NCBI GenBank assembly: GCA_018969295.1
Contig: JAGWYN010000102.1
Location: 1-5,986 of the forward strand
Length of the DNA stretch: 5,986 nt
From: Chloroflexota bacterium
GTDB lineage: Bacteria; Chloroflexota; Anaerolineae; Caldilineales; Caldilineaceae
Direction of reading: 5' to 3'
Of the stretch, positions 5,977-5,986 are shown piece by piece. The notes below the pieces were generated by a model. It had not been told where the DNA came from. It was given only the letters and a program-made list of their open reading frames with translations, and did not search any database. The stretch's first letter is position 1. The number at the start of each line of letters is the position of its first letter. The position numbers and the translations under genes are program-made.

Positions 5977-5986
5977 TTTGCTCCGA

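Overview
The window is a high-GC bacterial fragment that reads almost entirely on the minus strand. It holds a nearly complete ABC importer operon of the peptide/nickel (Dpp/Opp) type. In transcription order, right to left, the genes are a Tat-exported lipoprotein that binds the solute (3629-5314), two membrane permeases (2536-3543 and 1611-2528) and two ATPases (591-1610, and 1-585, cut by the left edge). A separate small gene of unknown function lies upstream on the same strand (5487-5966).

The organism is probably a member of the Chloroflexota. The binding-protein leader combines a twin-arginine motif, a lipobox and an Ala/Pro linker, and the operon has the five-gene order common there. 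This is inferred from sequence style, not from a search; another high-GC bacterium is possible.

Layout of control signals: 5967-5986 carries the ribosome binding site of the small gene. The 172-base gap at 5315-5486 contains a good sigma-70-like promoter (TTGAGG, 17 bases, TAGAAT), a leader of about 100 bases with a two-tier stem-loop followed by T-runs, and a strong ribosome binding site. Between the binding protein and the first permease is an 85-base gap with a very GC-rich, almost perfect hairpin ending in a T-run. Downstream, the genes are packed with gaps of 7, 0 and 5 bases, so translation is probably coupled.

Working model: the lipoprotein captures a peptide or similar small solute outside the membrane, the two permeases form the channel, and the two unlike ATPases drive import. 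The promoter and strong ribosome site ahead of the binding protein, and the hairpin behind it, would make the binding protein more abundant than the membrane parts. The true substrate cannot be read from the sequence.

I saw no mobile element, CRISPR array, tRNA or rRNA. I do not see a clearly new biological system. The items most worth a second look are the two RNA hairpins, the unrecognised upstream gene, and the four-cysteine tail and extra helical segment of the first ATPase.
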